A stretch of 64,000 nucleotides of DNA, taken from Mucilaginibacter geliditolerans. Lineage in GTDB: Bacteria > Bacteroidota > Bacteroidia > Sphingobacteriales > Sphingobacteriaceae. The notes beneath the pieces were generated by a model. That model saw only the letters and a program-made list of their open reading frames with translations. It was not told the DNA's origin and made no database searches. Of the stretch, positions 1 through 9,571 are shown piece by piece (position 1 is the first letter of the stretch; every line of letters begins with the position of its first letter). The translations under genes were made by a program, and so were the position numbers. The stretch lies in the NCBI RefSeq assembly GCF_014200495.1, contig NZ_JACHBY010000010.1, positions 95,750 through 159,749 of the forward strand, in the 5' to 3' direction.

Positions 1-1854
1 GACTGGAATAAAAATTCAGATTTTAATTTTTCCGATTTTATTTCATACAGCACCATTAACAGCAGTTTTTTAAAATACCAGATGCCCCAGGATGACTGGC
101 ACACGATAACCGGCACCCAGGAGCTGGTAAAGTTGTCCCCGGGTGTTAACCCATCGCAAATAGATGCGCAATTCCCACCGTTCATAAAAAAATATATCGA
201 CGGTGACCCGCATACCCCTCTGCACATACAGCTTCAGCCATTTACCGGCATACACTTTCACCGCGAGTATGGCGGCATTGGGAATAAAGCTGATCTGAGG
301 GTGCTGTATATCCTCTCGGCAGTAGCCATATTTATATTATTTATCGCAGCTATAAATTTCATCAATTTATCTACTGCGCAATCCATACAAAGAACCAAAG
401 AGATCGGTATACTCAAGGTGCTGGGCAGCGAAAAAAGCGCTATCCTGTTGCAATTTTTGATCGAAACATTTATCCTGGCTTTTTTGGCAATGGTAATAGC
501 CGTTATTGCTGTACAGCCCTTATTGAATTTATTCGCTGAATATATCCCGGCAGGTGTAAAATTCCACTATACGTCATACACCATCTGGCTATTTCTTGCC
601 TGTATTGTAATTTTCACCACGTTACTGGCTGGTTTTTACCCGGCAAGGTTGCTATCTGCCTTTAAGCCTGTCTCCAGCCTGAAGGGCGAAATAAGTGAGC
701 GGGCGGGCAATAAAGGTTATCTGCGCAAAAGCCTCATCGTTTTCCAGTTTACCATATCGCTTATTTTCATTATCGGCACGATAGCTATCGGTAAACAGAT
801 CAATTACATGCAAAATCAGGACCTGGGCTTTAAAACAAGTAATATTATCACCTTAAAAAGACTTTGGCGGGGCGATCCGGGGAAAATGAAGGTACTTGCC
901 GAAAGGATAAAACAATTCCCCGGTATTGAACAGGTCATTACACAGGGGCCCTCTCCAATAGGCTACCGTATGCACAGGAACGATCCTGCACATTTACAGG
1001 GGAGCAACGAAGAGCCTGTTGAAGTTTACTCCCTTTCGGGCAATGAGAATTTCGTGCCCTTTTACCATATGAAAATAGTCGCCGGCCGCAATTTGCTGCA
1101 TAGCGATAGCATAAGGGAATACATAATAAATGAAACTATGGCAAAGGCGCTCGGCTTTCGCGACCCCAAACAGGCTGTCGGCAGGCTTTTGCAATGGGCT
1201 GATAAGAAAGCTTATCCAATAGCGGGTGTTGTGGCCGATTTTTATGAAGACTCGTTCTATCAGCAAATCAGGGCGTGTGTAATTGCCAACGACCCTACGT
1301 TTCAAAAAGGTATCGCGCTAAAGCTAACTCCCGTTGAATATAAAAAGGGTGATATCCCGCTGTTGATAAACAATGTTGCAAAAGAATGGCAGAAACTTTA
1401 CCCTGAAGAACCCTTTGATTACGCTTTTTTGGGTGATACAATTACAAAATTATACCAAAGTGAACAGCAAACGCAATGGCTTATGGGAACAGCAACGCTT
1501 ATAACCATCTTTATTTCATGTATGGGTTTGTTCGGCTTAGCGATGTTTACTACCGAGAGACGAACCAAGGAGATCAGCATCAGGAAAGTGATGGGTGCCA
1601 GTGTAACTAATATATTGACCATGCTGAATAAAGAAGTGGTTGTACTGATAGCTATTTCATTACTGATATCGTCGCCCATTGCATGGTTCTTCATTCACAA
1701 GTGGCTGCAGAATTTTGCTTATCATACCAACCTGAGCTTTTGGATATTTATAGTAGCGGGTGCCGGCGCTATGTTAATTGCATTGGCAACTATTAGTTTT
1801 CGAACGATCAGATCAGCTATGGAAAATCCTGTAAATGGGTTAAGGAATGAATAA
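1..1854 (+). CDS. FtsX-like ABC transporter permease (MacB type), 5' end outside the window
   Basis: The reading frame is open from base 1, so the first ATG in view (base 82) is internal and the gene starts upstream. Visible are the end of a periplasmic MacB-like core, a first FtsX block with membrane helices (window residues about 105-225, including the NFINLSTAQS and RTKEIGILKVLG signatures), a second periplasmic domain, and a second FtsX block near the C-terminus (RRTKEISIRKVMGAS followed by three helices). It ends with the family-typical tail ISFRTIRSAMENPVNGLRNE. The family is usually about 790-810 residues long, and 617 are visible, so roughly 180 N-terminal residues are missing. Such proteins pair with a MacB-like ATPase; none is in view. 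They usually export molecules or transmit signals rather than import nutrients. The gene is convergent with the permease at 2268-4655. The family call is firm; the substrate is unknown. Confidence 0.9.
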   Translation, partial: DWNKNSDFNFSDFISYSTINSSFLKYQMPQDDWHTITGTQELVKLSPGVNPSQIDAQFPPFIKKYIDGDPHTPLHIQLQPFTGIHFHREYGGIGNKADLRVLYILSAVAIFILFIAAINFINLSTAQSIQRTKEIGILKVLGSEKSAILLQFLIETFILAFLAMVIAVIAVQPLLNLFAEYIPAGVKFHYTSYTIWLFLACIVIFTTLLAGFYPARLLSAFKPVSSLKGEISERAGNKGYLRKSLIVFQFTISLIFIIGTIAIGKQINYMQNQDLGFKTSNIITLKRLWRGDPGKMKVLAERIKQFPGIEQVITQGPSPIGYRMHRNDPAHLQGSNEEPVEVYSLSGNENFVPFYHMKIVAGRNLLHSDSIREYIINETMAKALGFRDPKQAVGRLLQWADKKAYPIAGVVADFYEDSFYQQIRACVIANDPTFQKGIALKLTPVEYKKGDIPLLINNVAKEWQKLYPEEPFDYAFLGDTITKLYQSEQQTQWLMGTATLITIFISCMGLFGLAMFTTERRTKEISIRKVMGASVTNILTMLNKEVVVLIAISLLISSPIAWFFIHKWLQNFAYHTNLSFWIFIVAGAGAMLIALATISFRTIRSAMENPVNGLRNE

Positions 1855-2267
1855 ATCATTTCATCGTAAGCTTTCATCTTTCAGTAGCCTGTAGGGGAAG
1901 CTTCTCGAATCCTTTTTGGCAGACTTAAGATTGTTAGCCGCATCTTGATGAATATAAAATATTAATTTATAGTATTTTATAAATAGTCTTCCAATCGCTG
2001 ACACTTGATTTTACTTAACATAATATGTTTCGAGCTGGTTGTGATTTTAACAAAAGGCTTCCTTTAAGCGGTTTTTTTGTTATGCAGGTTGGAATGTGCC
2101 GTTTACCTCTTGACCGCCTGCCATTTTAGCGGTGGCTCAGAGGGTGTAGATCCGGAGGACTCCAATGGAGAGTGTATTATACGTAATGCATAACACACCA
2201 CTGCTATTATGCTCACCTGCACGCCTCTTTCAAGAGAGCAACAATAAAAAGCCGCATACATAGCTTG
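1855..2267. other. Intergenic region between convergent permease genes
   Basis: 413 bases lie between two converging FtsX-type genes. I see no convincing ORF, tRNA or strong terminator hairpin. There is a short ACCGC/GCGGT pairing near 2118-2138 and several T-runs, but nothing I would name. Confidence 0.5.
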
Positions 2268-4655
2268 TTATTCTGTTTTCAAACTTTTTATCGGGTTTGC
2301 CAATGCGGCTTTTATGGACTGGAAGCTTACCGTCAGTAGTGTGATCAGCATAGTCATAATAGCTGTAATGATAAATATCCACCAGGCAACATCGGTATGA
2401 TACTGATACTTGTTCAGCCAGTTATGCATAAGGTAATAAGCCACAGGCGAAGCTATAATTATTGAAATAAACACCAGTATGGCAAAGTCTTTCGATAATA
2501 ATTGCCACAGGGCGAACACTGAAGCGCCAAGCACCTTGCGTACACCTATTTCTTTAACGCGCTGTTCGGCCATGAATAATGCCATGCCAAACAGCCCCAG
2601 GCAGGTGATAAATATAGCCAGGCTGGCGAAGGCGGTAGCCAGCTTACCTATGCGTTCCTCATTATCGAATTCTTTGGCATATTCCTGGTCAACGAAGTGG
2701 TATTCAAATGGCTGTTGCGGATTCTCGGTTTTTAATACCGAAGTGATATTGCTAATAGCTTTACCGGCGCTCATTTTCGGGTTGATCTTTAGCAGTAAAC
2801 TGCCTCCTGCCCATTTCGCTAAAAAATAAACCATAGGTTGCACCTGTTCATAAGGCGAACGGTTAATGATGTCTTTAGTTACGCCTATGATCCTGATTTT
2901 TTTCCCAAAAAAGGTTATGTAGTTTTCTGTCGGTTTTTTCATGGCCATAAAATCAGCTGCTGCCTGGTTGATGATCACCGCTGCTGAATCGGAAAGGAAT
3001 GACCGCGAGAAATCCCGGCCTGCGCTAAATTTCCAGCCAATGGTTTTGCCATAATCGTATGAAATGTCCTCCTGGCCGAAACCGGCACCCAGATTAGGGT
3101 CTTCTCCAGGCCATCCGACGCCGCTGGTAGTACCGGGAACTTTGTTAGGTGGAGCATCTGCTTCGGCCATTTCAGTTATCGTGCCGTTACTTGCAAGGGC
3201 CTGTTTTATCGCATCAAAATGTTGGTGGAGTTCAAAAGTTCGGACTGGTATGGCAACTAATCTGTCCTGGCTGTAGCCTACCGGGCGGTCTTTGGCAAAA
3301 AGAATCTGCCGGATAACTACCGTAGTACCGATGATCAGCACAATAGAAACTGTAAACTGGAGCACCACCAGTACTTTACGCGGGGCCGAAGCCAAACGCC
3401 CAACCCGGAACGCCCCTTTCATTACCTTCACGGGTGTAAATGATGAGAGGTAAAATGCCGGATAGCTGCCTGTAATTATTGCCGTGATAAAGCTAAAACC
3501 AATTGCAGCAAACCAGAACGCCGGGCTGTTCCATGGTATGGAAATTTGTTTACCCGCTATTTGGTTAAAGGCCGGAAGACTTAACTGCAATAGCAGTAAT
3601 GAAACTAAAAATGCAAGCAGCACACAAAGTAACGATTCGCCGTAAAACTGGTATACCAATTGGCTGCGGGATGAACCTATTGCCTTGCGGATACCTACTT
3701 CGCGCGCGCGTTTCTCAGATCTGGCTGTACTTAAGTTCATGAAATTGATACAGGCCAGCAGGAGTACAAACACACCTACAATACCAAAAAGCCACACATA
3801 TTGTATTTCGCCGCCAATGTTTTTTCCGTCCTTAAATTCACTGTACAAATGCCATTTACTCATTGGCTGCAGGAACAGCGCCGGTTTTGTTTTAGCTGAA
3901 AGCGGTTTTAAATGCCGCAGCTTTTCATCCTTGATTTTTAAAGATACTTTCTCAAGGTCGGCATTATCAGCCAATTGAACATATAAATTAACATTGCCTG
4001 GGCCCCATGGCTCCCTCATTCCGCTTAAGCCTGGCTCATAGTGGCCCCATGAACCAATAAAAGCCATACCGGCAAGCGTGGTATTTCCGGGCAGATCCGC
4101 ATAAACGCCAGCTATTTTTAGATTATCTAAACCGTCCCACCTCAATTTTAACTTCAATACTTTACCCATGGGGTCCTCATTGCCGAAAAATGCCTTCGCT
4201 GTAGCCGCGGAAATTAATATCGACGATGGATCCTTTATAGCATCGCCTCTGCCTTCGAGCATATTTAGTGTAAACAGGGCTGGCCCGCCGGCTTCCATGA
4301 AAGAACCTTGCTCATTCATTTTTTTGTCGCCCGAAGCAAGTATATAATCTCTCGGCGCTGTGGACATTACTACAGACTTAAAATCGCTGCCATAATTTTT
4401 CCGCAACTCGGCCGCCAAAGGGTACGGTACAAAAAATGAGGTTTTCACTTCGCCATTATTGATATCGTTTTGTATTACCTGGGCTATGCTGCGATAATTG
4501 CCGTGATATTTATTAAATGATACTTCATCCAAAATCCACAAACTGATTAGCATTACCACAGCCATGCCCACTGCAAGGCCACCTATATTAATAAGCGACA
4601 ATACTTTATTCTTAATAAGGTTGCGCCATGCAATTGTTAAATAATTCCTGAGCAT
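2268..4655 (-). CDS. FtsX-like ABC transporter permease (MacB type)
   Basis: A complete permease of about 795 residues. I place the start at the ATG at 4655 (MLRNYLTIAWRNLIKNK), which is the usual N-terminus of this family; an in-frame ATG at 4703 would add 16 residues that look like leader. Order of parts: an N-terminal helix, a MacB-like periplasmic core, a first FtsX block (FMNLSTARSEKRAREVGIRK and helices), a second periplasmic domain, and a second FtsX block (EQRVKEIGVRKVLGASV) ending in SIKAALANPIKSLKTE. It sits in the inner membrane and should work with a separate ATP-binding subunit that is not in this window. It is paralogous to the gene at 1-1854, and a third relative survives only as a 3' scrap just upstream at 4741. 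Substrate unknown. Confidence 0.92.
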   Translation of the reverse strand: MLRNYLTIAWRNLIKNKVLSLINIGGLAVGMAVVMLISLWILDEVSFNKYHGNYRSIAQVIQNDINNGEVKTSFFVPYPLAAELRKNYGSDFKSVVMSTAPRDYILASGDKKMNEQGSFMEAGGPALFTLNMLEGRGDAIKDPSSILISAATAKAFFGNEDPMGKVLKLKLRWDGLDNLKIAGVYADLPGNTTLAGMAFIGSWGHYEPGLSGMREPWGPGNVNLYVQLADNADLEKVSLKIKDEKLRHLKPLSAKTKPALFLQPMSKWHLYSEFKDGKNIGGEIQYVWLFGIVGVFVLLLACINFMNLSTARSEKRAREVGIRKAIGSSRSQLVYQFYGESLLCVLLAFLVSLLLLQLSLPAFNQIAGKQISIPWNSPAFWFAAIGFSFITAIITGSYPAFYLSSFTPVKVMKGAFRVGRLASAPRKVLVVLQFTVSIVLIIGTTVVIRQILFAKDRPVGYSQDRLVAIPVRTFELHQHFDAIKQALASNGTITEMAEADAPPNKVPGTTSGVGWPGEDPNLGAGFGQEDISYDYGKTIGWKFSAGRDFSRSFLSDSAAVIINQAAADFMAMKKPTENYITFFGKKIRIIGVTKDIINRSPYEQVQPMVYFLAKWAGGSLLLKINPKMSAGKAISNITSVLKTENPQQPFEYHFVDQEYAKEFDNEERIGKLATAFASLAIFITCLGLFGMALFMAEQRVKEIGVRKVLGASVFALWQLLSKDFAILVFISIIIASPVAYYLMHNWLNKYQYHTDVAWWIFIITAIMTMLITLLTVSFQSIKAALANPIKSLKTE

Positions 4656-4740
4656 GTGATCTTGATTAATATAATAATTTGTTAAACTGCTTTCTAAAAA
4701 CATCCCCCGAGGGAAGCATAGAGCTATAAATTTACGGTTA

Positions 4741-4830
4741 TTACTCCGCTTTCAAACTTTTAACAGGGCTGGTAAGCGTAGCTTTTACAGCCCGGAAACT
4801 TATAAATATTAGTAAAAAGAAGGTTTTGTT
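4741..4830 (-). pseudogene. 3' remnant of a third FtsX-like permease
   Basis: Read on the minus strand, the bases ending at 4741 encode LLIFISFRAVKATLTSPVKS followed by LKAE and a TAA stop. This matches the C-terminal tails of both neighbouring permeases (ISFRTIRSAMENPVNGLRNE and VSFQSIKAALANPIKSLKTE) in sequence and in the position of the stop. Upstream the frame soon loses resemblance to the family and runs into a C-run near 4850. I read this as the last 25-30 codons of a lost tandem paralogue. Confidence 0.75.
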
Positions 4831-5024
4831 CTTTAACAAAGGATATCGCCCCCCCCTTTTTTAGCGGATTTAAGGCTATTAGCAGCTTCATGATTTTCGT
4901 AATCAACTGTCGTGTAAATATTATGAAAATTCACCATTTCCTTTGGAGTGAATTTTATTTAACATTTATCATACAATGGCTTTGCATAATAATAAACCCA
5001 TTTTCTTTCAATGATAAGCTCGCT

Positions 5025-7583
5025 TTATTCTACTTTATACGGAAGAGTTTTATACCCCAAATTACCGTCAATTCCTATCCCTTCAACAATAATGTGATAA
5101 ATGCATGGGCTGCCAGCGTTATAATATTCAAAAGATGCGTGCCCATCTTTGTCAGTAATAATATTAGGCTTCCAAAAAATGGTTGTACGCAGGTCAGCGG
5201 TGTTTTTATTGACTTTGGGATCGTCATAATGAGGTGAATAAAATTCACGTGATTTGTAATAGCCTTTAGGCATATAAATCATGGCACCGGATGGCGCGCT
5301 CTCTGTTTTATTCGGCCCTCGTTTTGTGGTTAAGACCAACACACCGTTTCTTCCCTGATATCCATATATGGCGGTATATGTTATATTTTTTAATACCTCC
5401 ACGCTACTAAACGCATTAGCCGGTATATTGCTTAAATCTGTCACCGGTACACCATCAACTACAATCTCCATAACTGCCGCCGCAGTACCACCAAGCGCTA
5501 TGTTCGCGAAATTACTTGTTAAATAGAATTGTCCTTTATATATAATGACCCCAGCCAATCTTCCTTCCAGGCATCTGGTCAGGTCGGTTTCGCAATTGAG
5601 CTCGTCGCTGGTAATAACCTGATCGGCATTTCCCGGGCCATTTCGATTGTCAGAATGATCAATAACACTCTTCTTTTTCCCTTTTATAACAACTTCTTTT
5701 AAAATCCTGGTGGGATTACGCAGCCCATATTTGATCTCGGCATCATATAAGTCCTTTTGCGCTTTTAAATAATTGGTCAGCTGCGTATTTGAATTAAAGG
5801 CGGTCACTGGCATATATTTATTTTTAATTGCCTTATCTTCATTACCATTATCATCAAGTGAAATCACTACATTTTTCCCATGTTTAGGCGTAACTGCTTG
5901 AAGTAGGAATTTCAGGCTATCTACTAAAAATAAATCCTTAAAAACAAAATGACCATTCCTGTCAGCAACAGTATCTATTACAAACGGACTTTCTGCGCCA
6001 AAACTGGACAAGACGATACTTGCAGCCGCGACAGGTTTCCCTGTCATGGTCGTTTTTACATATCCGGATAACTTTATTAAATTTTCTGGCTGATAGACTG
6101 GCGGAGGTATTTCACCTGCCAAAAGCTGCTTCCACTCAAAGCGGCGATAGCCTTGGGTAAGCATCAGGATATCTAGATTAGCCCTGGATGTATCATCGTT
6201 ATTGATGAAATAATAATTGGGTTGTTCTATATATCCTTGAATGTCTGATGTTAGTAAAATATGCGAAAGGATAGTCGTGGCTGCATTTTCATCCGTCTGT
6301 ACTTTGTTTTCGTCAATTACCGAAACCGAAAAACTGCCGATCGCCGGTTTTGCATCTGCGCTCTGAACATCCAGGCTTATTTTCACTTTTCCGCGTGGGG
6401 CCGAAATAATTTTGTCTGGACTTATTTTCAGATTTAAAAAATCTCTTTCATTTTTTATAAAAACAACACGCTCGTTAATAGGCTCTCCGGTATTTGTAAA
6501 TAAGGTAAACTGAACAATCCCTGAAGGAAACCTGTTTTTGGGTACATTAGCGATGAGAGAGGTTTTTCCAGGCGGGTTTTTGCCGACGAAATAAACTTGT
6601 CCTCCTGATTGGGCGAGTAAATAAACATTTCCAGAGTTTTCAATATCGTTACTGGCATCGACTTTAATTCGAATTTTTGTTGAATCACTCTCATTTACAC
6701 TCAATGTATACCCACTATTTTGGGCTAACGGCAGGTCTACGGTGCTTTGTAAACCATTGGCGCATGTGATCAGCGCTTTATAAGTTTTTCCACGCTGAGG
6801 TGTAATATAAAAGACCCCCAACCCTAAATGCTGGGTAGTAAACTCGCATACCTTATTATTTTCATTGTCGACCACTATACCTTTAATACCTGTACCAAAT
6901 CCATCTGGCCCAATGGCCTTAAAGGCCAGTTTTGAGGTTATGCCATTTACCAGGTAACCACCTTCGGGAAAGAATTGTACATCGTCCTTGCCAGACAGGC
7001 TTCGGATTGTCACAGCTTTGGTTACAGTGTTTTTTTCATCGAGTTTGCTTTGGCTGGTTTTGGTAAACACGTTATTTAAGCCGGTGCTCCCTATCTTGAC
7101 AATTTTATCATAATAATATTCAGATCCCATATTGCGCATCCAGTTGGTGTACGCTCTTATCCGGTAATTCCCTTCTTTCAGAGTGTCAGACAGAGCAATA
7201 TCTCCCCATGTTACACCATCGATCATGGGCAGCTTGATCCATCTTATTACAGAGTCGCGTTGATCTATCAGCTCGACATTCACCACTTTACTCAGCCCTG
7301 ATAGTTTATGATCACTGCCCACGGTTACGTAGGCCTTAAACCAAATGTCATCTCCGGCAGCGTAAAAAGGTTTGTCTGTCTGCAGGTAGACTTTTTCAGG
7401 CTGGTAGGTATCAAGCCACCAGGATAATTGGCCAATTATTTTATCGATAATAGGGTCATTATCCCGGTTTCCAAAACTTGCAAACATAACAAGCATTAAC
7501 ACACATACAATCACTCGAATTATAACAATACTTATTTGTCTCATTTCACAATGAATTTTGAACAGATTGTCAAATAACTTCAT
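5025..7583 (-). CDS. Secreted MG2-like / TonB-receptor plug-domain protein
   Basis: An 852-residue exported protein. A hydrophobic signal (residues about 15-38) is followed by an MG2-type macroglobulin domain opening with the typical VYLQTDKPFYAAGDDIWFKAY. Further beta-sandwich domains and a carboxypeptidase-regulatory-like fold follow. A TonB-receptor plug-like domain (about residues 660-760, containing VVDGVPVTDL and YGYQGRNGVLVLTTKRG) and a terminal beta domain end the protein. There is no 22-strand barrel, so it is not itself a receptor. The family is common in Bacteroidota and poorly characterised; a role at the outer membrane is inferred from the domains. The ATG at 7583 gives a charged leader before the signal; the ATG at 7544 (MRQISIVIIRVIV) would place the signal at the very N-terminus and may be the real start. 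It is transcribed alone, leftwards. Confidence 0.8.
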   Translation of the reverse strand: MKLFDNLFKIHCEMRQISIVIIRVIVCVLMLVMFASFGNRDNDPIIDKIIGQLSWWLDTYQPEKVYLQTDKPFYAAGDDIWFKAYVTVGSDHKLSGLSKVVNVELIDQRDSVIRWIKLPMIDGVTWGDIALSDTLKEGNYRIRAYTNWMRNMGSEYYYDKIVKIGSTGLNNVFTKTSQSKLDEKNTVTKAVTIRSLSGKDDVQFFPEGGYLVNGITSKLAFKAIGPDGFGTGIKGIVVDNENNKVCEFTTQHLGLGVFYITPQRGKTYKALITCANGLQSTVDLPLAQNSGYTLSVNESDSTKIRIKVDASNDIENSGNVYLLAQSGGQVYFVGKNPPGKTSLIANVPKNRFPSGIVQFTLFTNTGEPINERVVFIKNERDFLNLKISPDKIISAPRGKVKISLDVQSADAKPAIGSFSVSVIDENKVQTDENAATTILSHILLTSDIQGYIEQPNYYFINNDDTSRANLDILMLTQGYRRFEWKQLLAGEIPPPVYQPENLIKLSGYVKTTMTGKPVAAASIVLSSFGAESPFVIDTVADRNGHFVFKDLFLVDSLKFLLQAVTPKHGKNVVISLDDNGNEDKAIKNKYMPVTAFNSNTQLTNYLKAQKDLYDAEIKYGLRNPTRILKEVVIKGKKKSVIDHSDNRNGPGNADQVITSDELNCETDLTRCLEGRLAGVIIYKGQFYLTSNFANIALGGTAAAVMEIVVDGVPVTDLSNIPANAFSSVEVLKNITYTAIYGYQGRNGVLVLTTKRGPNKTESAPSGAMIYMPKGYYKSREFYSPHYDDPKVNKNTADLRTTIFWKPNIITDKDGHASFEYYNAGSPCIYHIIVEGIGIDGNLGYKTLPYKVE

Positions 7584-7933
7584 CTATTTTATTTCTGTTA
7601 CTATTATTTATGATGTATGAGGGTGAGCTATTGCGGGGTTCCACCTAATAAACCAAACTGATAAAAATTAATAAAATTTAAACATTTTCTGAAAATTAAG
7701 TTAAATTTTATTGATTAGATATTAACAAAACGCTATTATGGCGTTCATAATTGGAACGGTTAAATTAAGTTTTTAACTATAGTCAGAGGTTCTTAAAAAC
7801 TGTAATGAAAATTTAAACTATAGGCAAATCCGTTAAAAACAGCCATTAATTAGCCTAAGGATTTGAAATAGAACAAAATTATGCAAAAAGGTGTTTGCAT
7901 CTGTTTTGATATTTTTTCTGTAAATTTTCTGCA
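7584..7933. other. AT-rich upstream region of the MG2/plug gene
   Basis: 350 very AT-rich bases upstream of the leftward gene. They presumably hold its promoter, but I could not place a convincing TAnnTTTG/TTG pair. No ORF or RNA is seen. Confidence 0.4.
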
Positions 7934-7963
7934 ATAAAAAAACCCACTCGCCAGAGTGGGGTT
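7934..7963 (-). terminator. Intrinsic terminator beyond the tRNA-Asn remnant
   Basis: The stem AACCCCACTC/GAGTGGGTT with a short loop is followed on the minus strand by seven or more T. It lies just past the 3' end of the decayed tRNA-Asn copy, the same arrangement as at the intact tRNA-Asn (terminator at 54086-54117). It therefore probably once ended a tRNA transcript. Confidence 0.75.
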
Positions 7964-7980
7964 AAATCATTGATTTTGAG

Positions 7981-8046
7981 GCTACTGATACTGGGCTCAA
8001 ACCAGCGACCCTCTGGTTAATAGTCAAAAGATTCTAATTATTGATA
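7981..8046 (-). pseudogene. Decayed tRNA-Asn 3' portion (att-site-like remnant)
   Basis: Aligned without gaps to the intact tRNA-Asn at 54121-54170, the first 50 bases agree at 40 positions. These cover the acceptor 3' strand, T-arm, variable loop and anticodon arm on the minus strand; similarity fades past about 8035. The anticodon stem and T-stem now carry mismatches, so it cannot be a working tRNA. A displaced tRNA 3' end beside an integrase fragment is the classic mark of integration into a tRNA gene. It lies in the same orientation as the intact gene 46 kb away. Confidence 0.7.
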
Positions 8047-8178
8047 CTTTGCTATTGTTATATATTATTGATTTTAAGCATATTATAAAATTTCATGTCC
8101 GTTATTTTTATGGATTTTTTGCTCAATTGTGTGAGAAATGTGTGAGAAAAAAATAGTGTTTTTAAAAAATAACGAAAT

Positions 8179-8509
8179 ATGGCTGTTAAAGTAAATTTAT
8201 ACCTTGACGAGCGGAAGATCGAAACAGGAGGAAAAGCACCTGTAAAGCTAAGGCTGTATATGTCGCGGACTGATATTAGGCATTACCATACGGGTCGTTA
8301 CCTCCTATCGGAGCAATTTGATGAATCGTATTTAACAACTAAAAGACCTTAAAATTGCATTGGATGGCATCGTTGTTAAAGCCAGCACGATCATTTCAAA
8401 GATGGACGGTGTATTTGTATTGGCTAAATTTGAAAAGGAAATGTTTGGTGCGCCATTAGCAAACTTCGTAAAGTTTGTTTTTGGGCCTTACAGAAAAAAC
8501 CGGTTGTGA
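8179..8509 (+). pseudogene. Tyrosine integrase, N-terminal fragment with frameshift
   Basis: From the ATG at 8179 the frame reads MAVKVNLYLDERKIETGGKA and continues 57 codons to a stop at 8350. This is the arm-type DNA-binding N-terminus of Bacteroidota phage-like integrases. A +1 shift near 8348 continues with LKIALDGIVVKASTIISKMD and on to a stop at 8507. The core-binding and catalytic domains (R...HxxR...Y) are absent, whereas the family is usually about 400 residues. It therefore cannot recombine DNA. It lies 130 bases from the tRNA-Asn remnant, which supports a decayed integration site. Confidence 0.75.
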
Positions 8510-8634
8510 TAATGCCATAATCCTGCCTTTTGTATTGTTTCGTTGACCTAACTCCGAAGCATTTTTTTCAACATTTTGCCTCAATTGACCCCTTTATTTT
8601 GTTGCCGCCGATTTTTTTTATAAATGGCAGGTGA

Positions 8635-9564
8635 TTACTTTATAATTGTTGTAAGATCTTTCGCCATTTGTTTAGTAAAAGCCACTGAACCTGTTCCGGT
8701 CATGTGTAAAGCGTCGGCATAAAAATTATCTGGTAAACCTGGATAATTGATATTGTAATTGATATACGCTCCACCATTATTTTTTATTATGTCGCTACAT
8801 TTTTTAAAGTGAGCCATAACATTATTTTTAATTTTAGCATCAACCACATACTTAGTTTGATAAGGAGACTGGATAAAAATAAGCTTGATACCTTTCTTCT
8901 TTAAAAACCCGGCGATATTTTCGAGATTTTTATATTCCTCGTTGGTATTTTGATTGGGGAATTTAGTCAGGGAAACGTGAATGTCTTTTTTCTTTTTTTC
9001 CGCCAAAATTTTATCATCTAAATTTAATGATGTACCGCCGCCAACGTCAAATTTTAAACAATCGTATCTATTGTTATCCAGCTGATCTGTCTTTATTTCT
9101 CTTCTTCGTTTAAATATTTCCAAAAGGTTGCTAAAGTTTTTTATATAATAATATCCTAAATAGTTTTCACTTATGTTTGAGTTTTTAGGTATCGTATTAT
9201 TGCGTTCTTCTAAAAAATCTTGCATAGTAGATGGGATGATAACATATTTAGGTTGATATTTATCTACATACTGATTAAGCAAATTGTAGTCATCAGCCAT
9301 TTGCATGCTCCATACCCCAAAATTATAATATGATAATTTAAAATTGTTTAACATAACATCGGTGTTAATGTTATCTATTGCGATAGAAGATCCTATAACC
9401 ATAACATCAACGTGTTTTAATTTAATTCTTTTAAGTTCAAATACTTTGGCATCAAATCCAACATTGTTTGATATGATGGGCAGGTAACCGCAATAAAATA
9501 AAACGATATAGAAAATAGTTATTGAGGAAACAAATAATAAAATTATTGTTAAGAATTTTTTCAC
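8635..9564 (-). CDS. Membrane-anchored SGNH-like protein (DltD/AlgX-like role)
   Basis: A 309-residue protein with an N-terminal membrane anchor (residues 4-30) and an extracytoplasmic SGNH-hydrolase-like domain. The nucleophile motif is at residues 58-60 (VIGSSIAID). A C-terminal DALH puts the catalytic Asp and His at residues 284 and 287, as in active SGNH enzymes. The start is GTG at 9564, 7 bases after the MBOAT stop, so the two are translationally linked. MBOAT proteins typically work with such partners (DltB/DltD, AlgI/AlgJ/AlgX, PatA/PatB), where the SGNH protein passes the acyl group to its final acceptor outside the membrane. That role is inferred here; a hydrolase or esterase is the alternative. 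It is the last gene of the operon, and the DNA is strikingly AT-rich. Confidence 0.7.
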   Translation of the reverse strand: MKKFLTIILLFVSSITIFYIVLFYCGYLPIISNNVGFDAKVFELKRIKLKHVDVMVIGSSIAIDNINTDVMLNNFKLSYYNFGVWSMQMADDYNLLNQYVDKYQPKYVIIPSTMQDFLEERNNTIPKNSNISENYLGYYYIKNFSNLLEIFKRRREIKTDQLDNNRYDCLKFDVGGGTSLNLDDKILAEKKKKDIHVSLTKFPNQNTNEEYKNLENIAGFLKKKGIKLIFIQSPYQTKYVVDAKIKNNVMAHFKKCSDIIKNNGGAYINYNINYPGLPDNFYADALHMTGTGSVAFTKQMAKDLTTIIK

Positions 9565-9571
9565 AACTTTA

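Noticed and set aside
994..1305. 103-codon minus-strand frame within the first permease
   Set aside because: Pure antisense of an intact FtsX coding stretch with no family resemblance.
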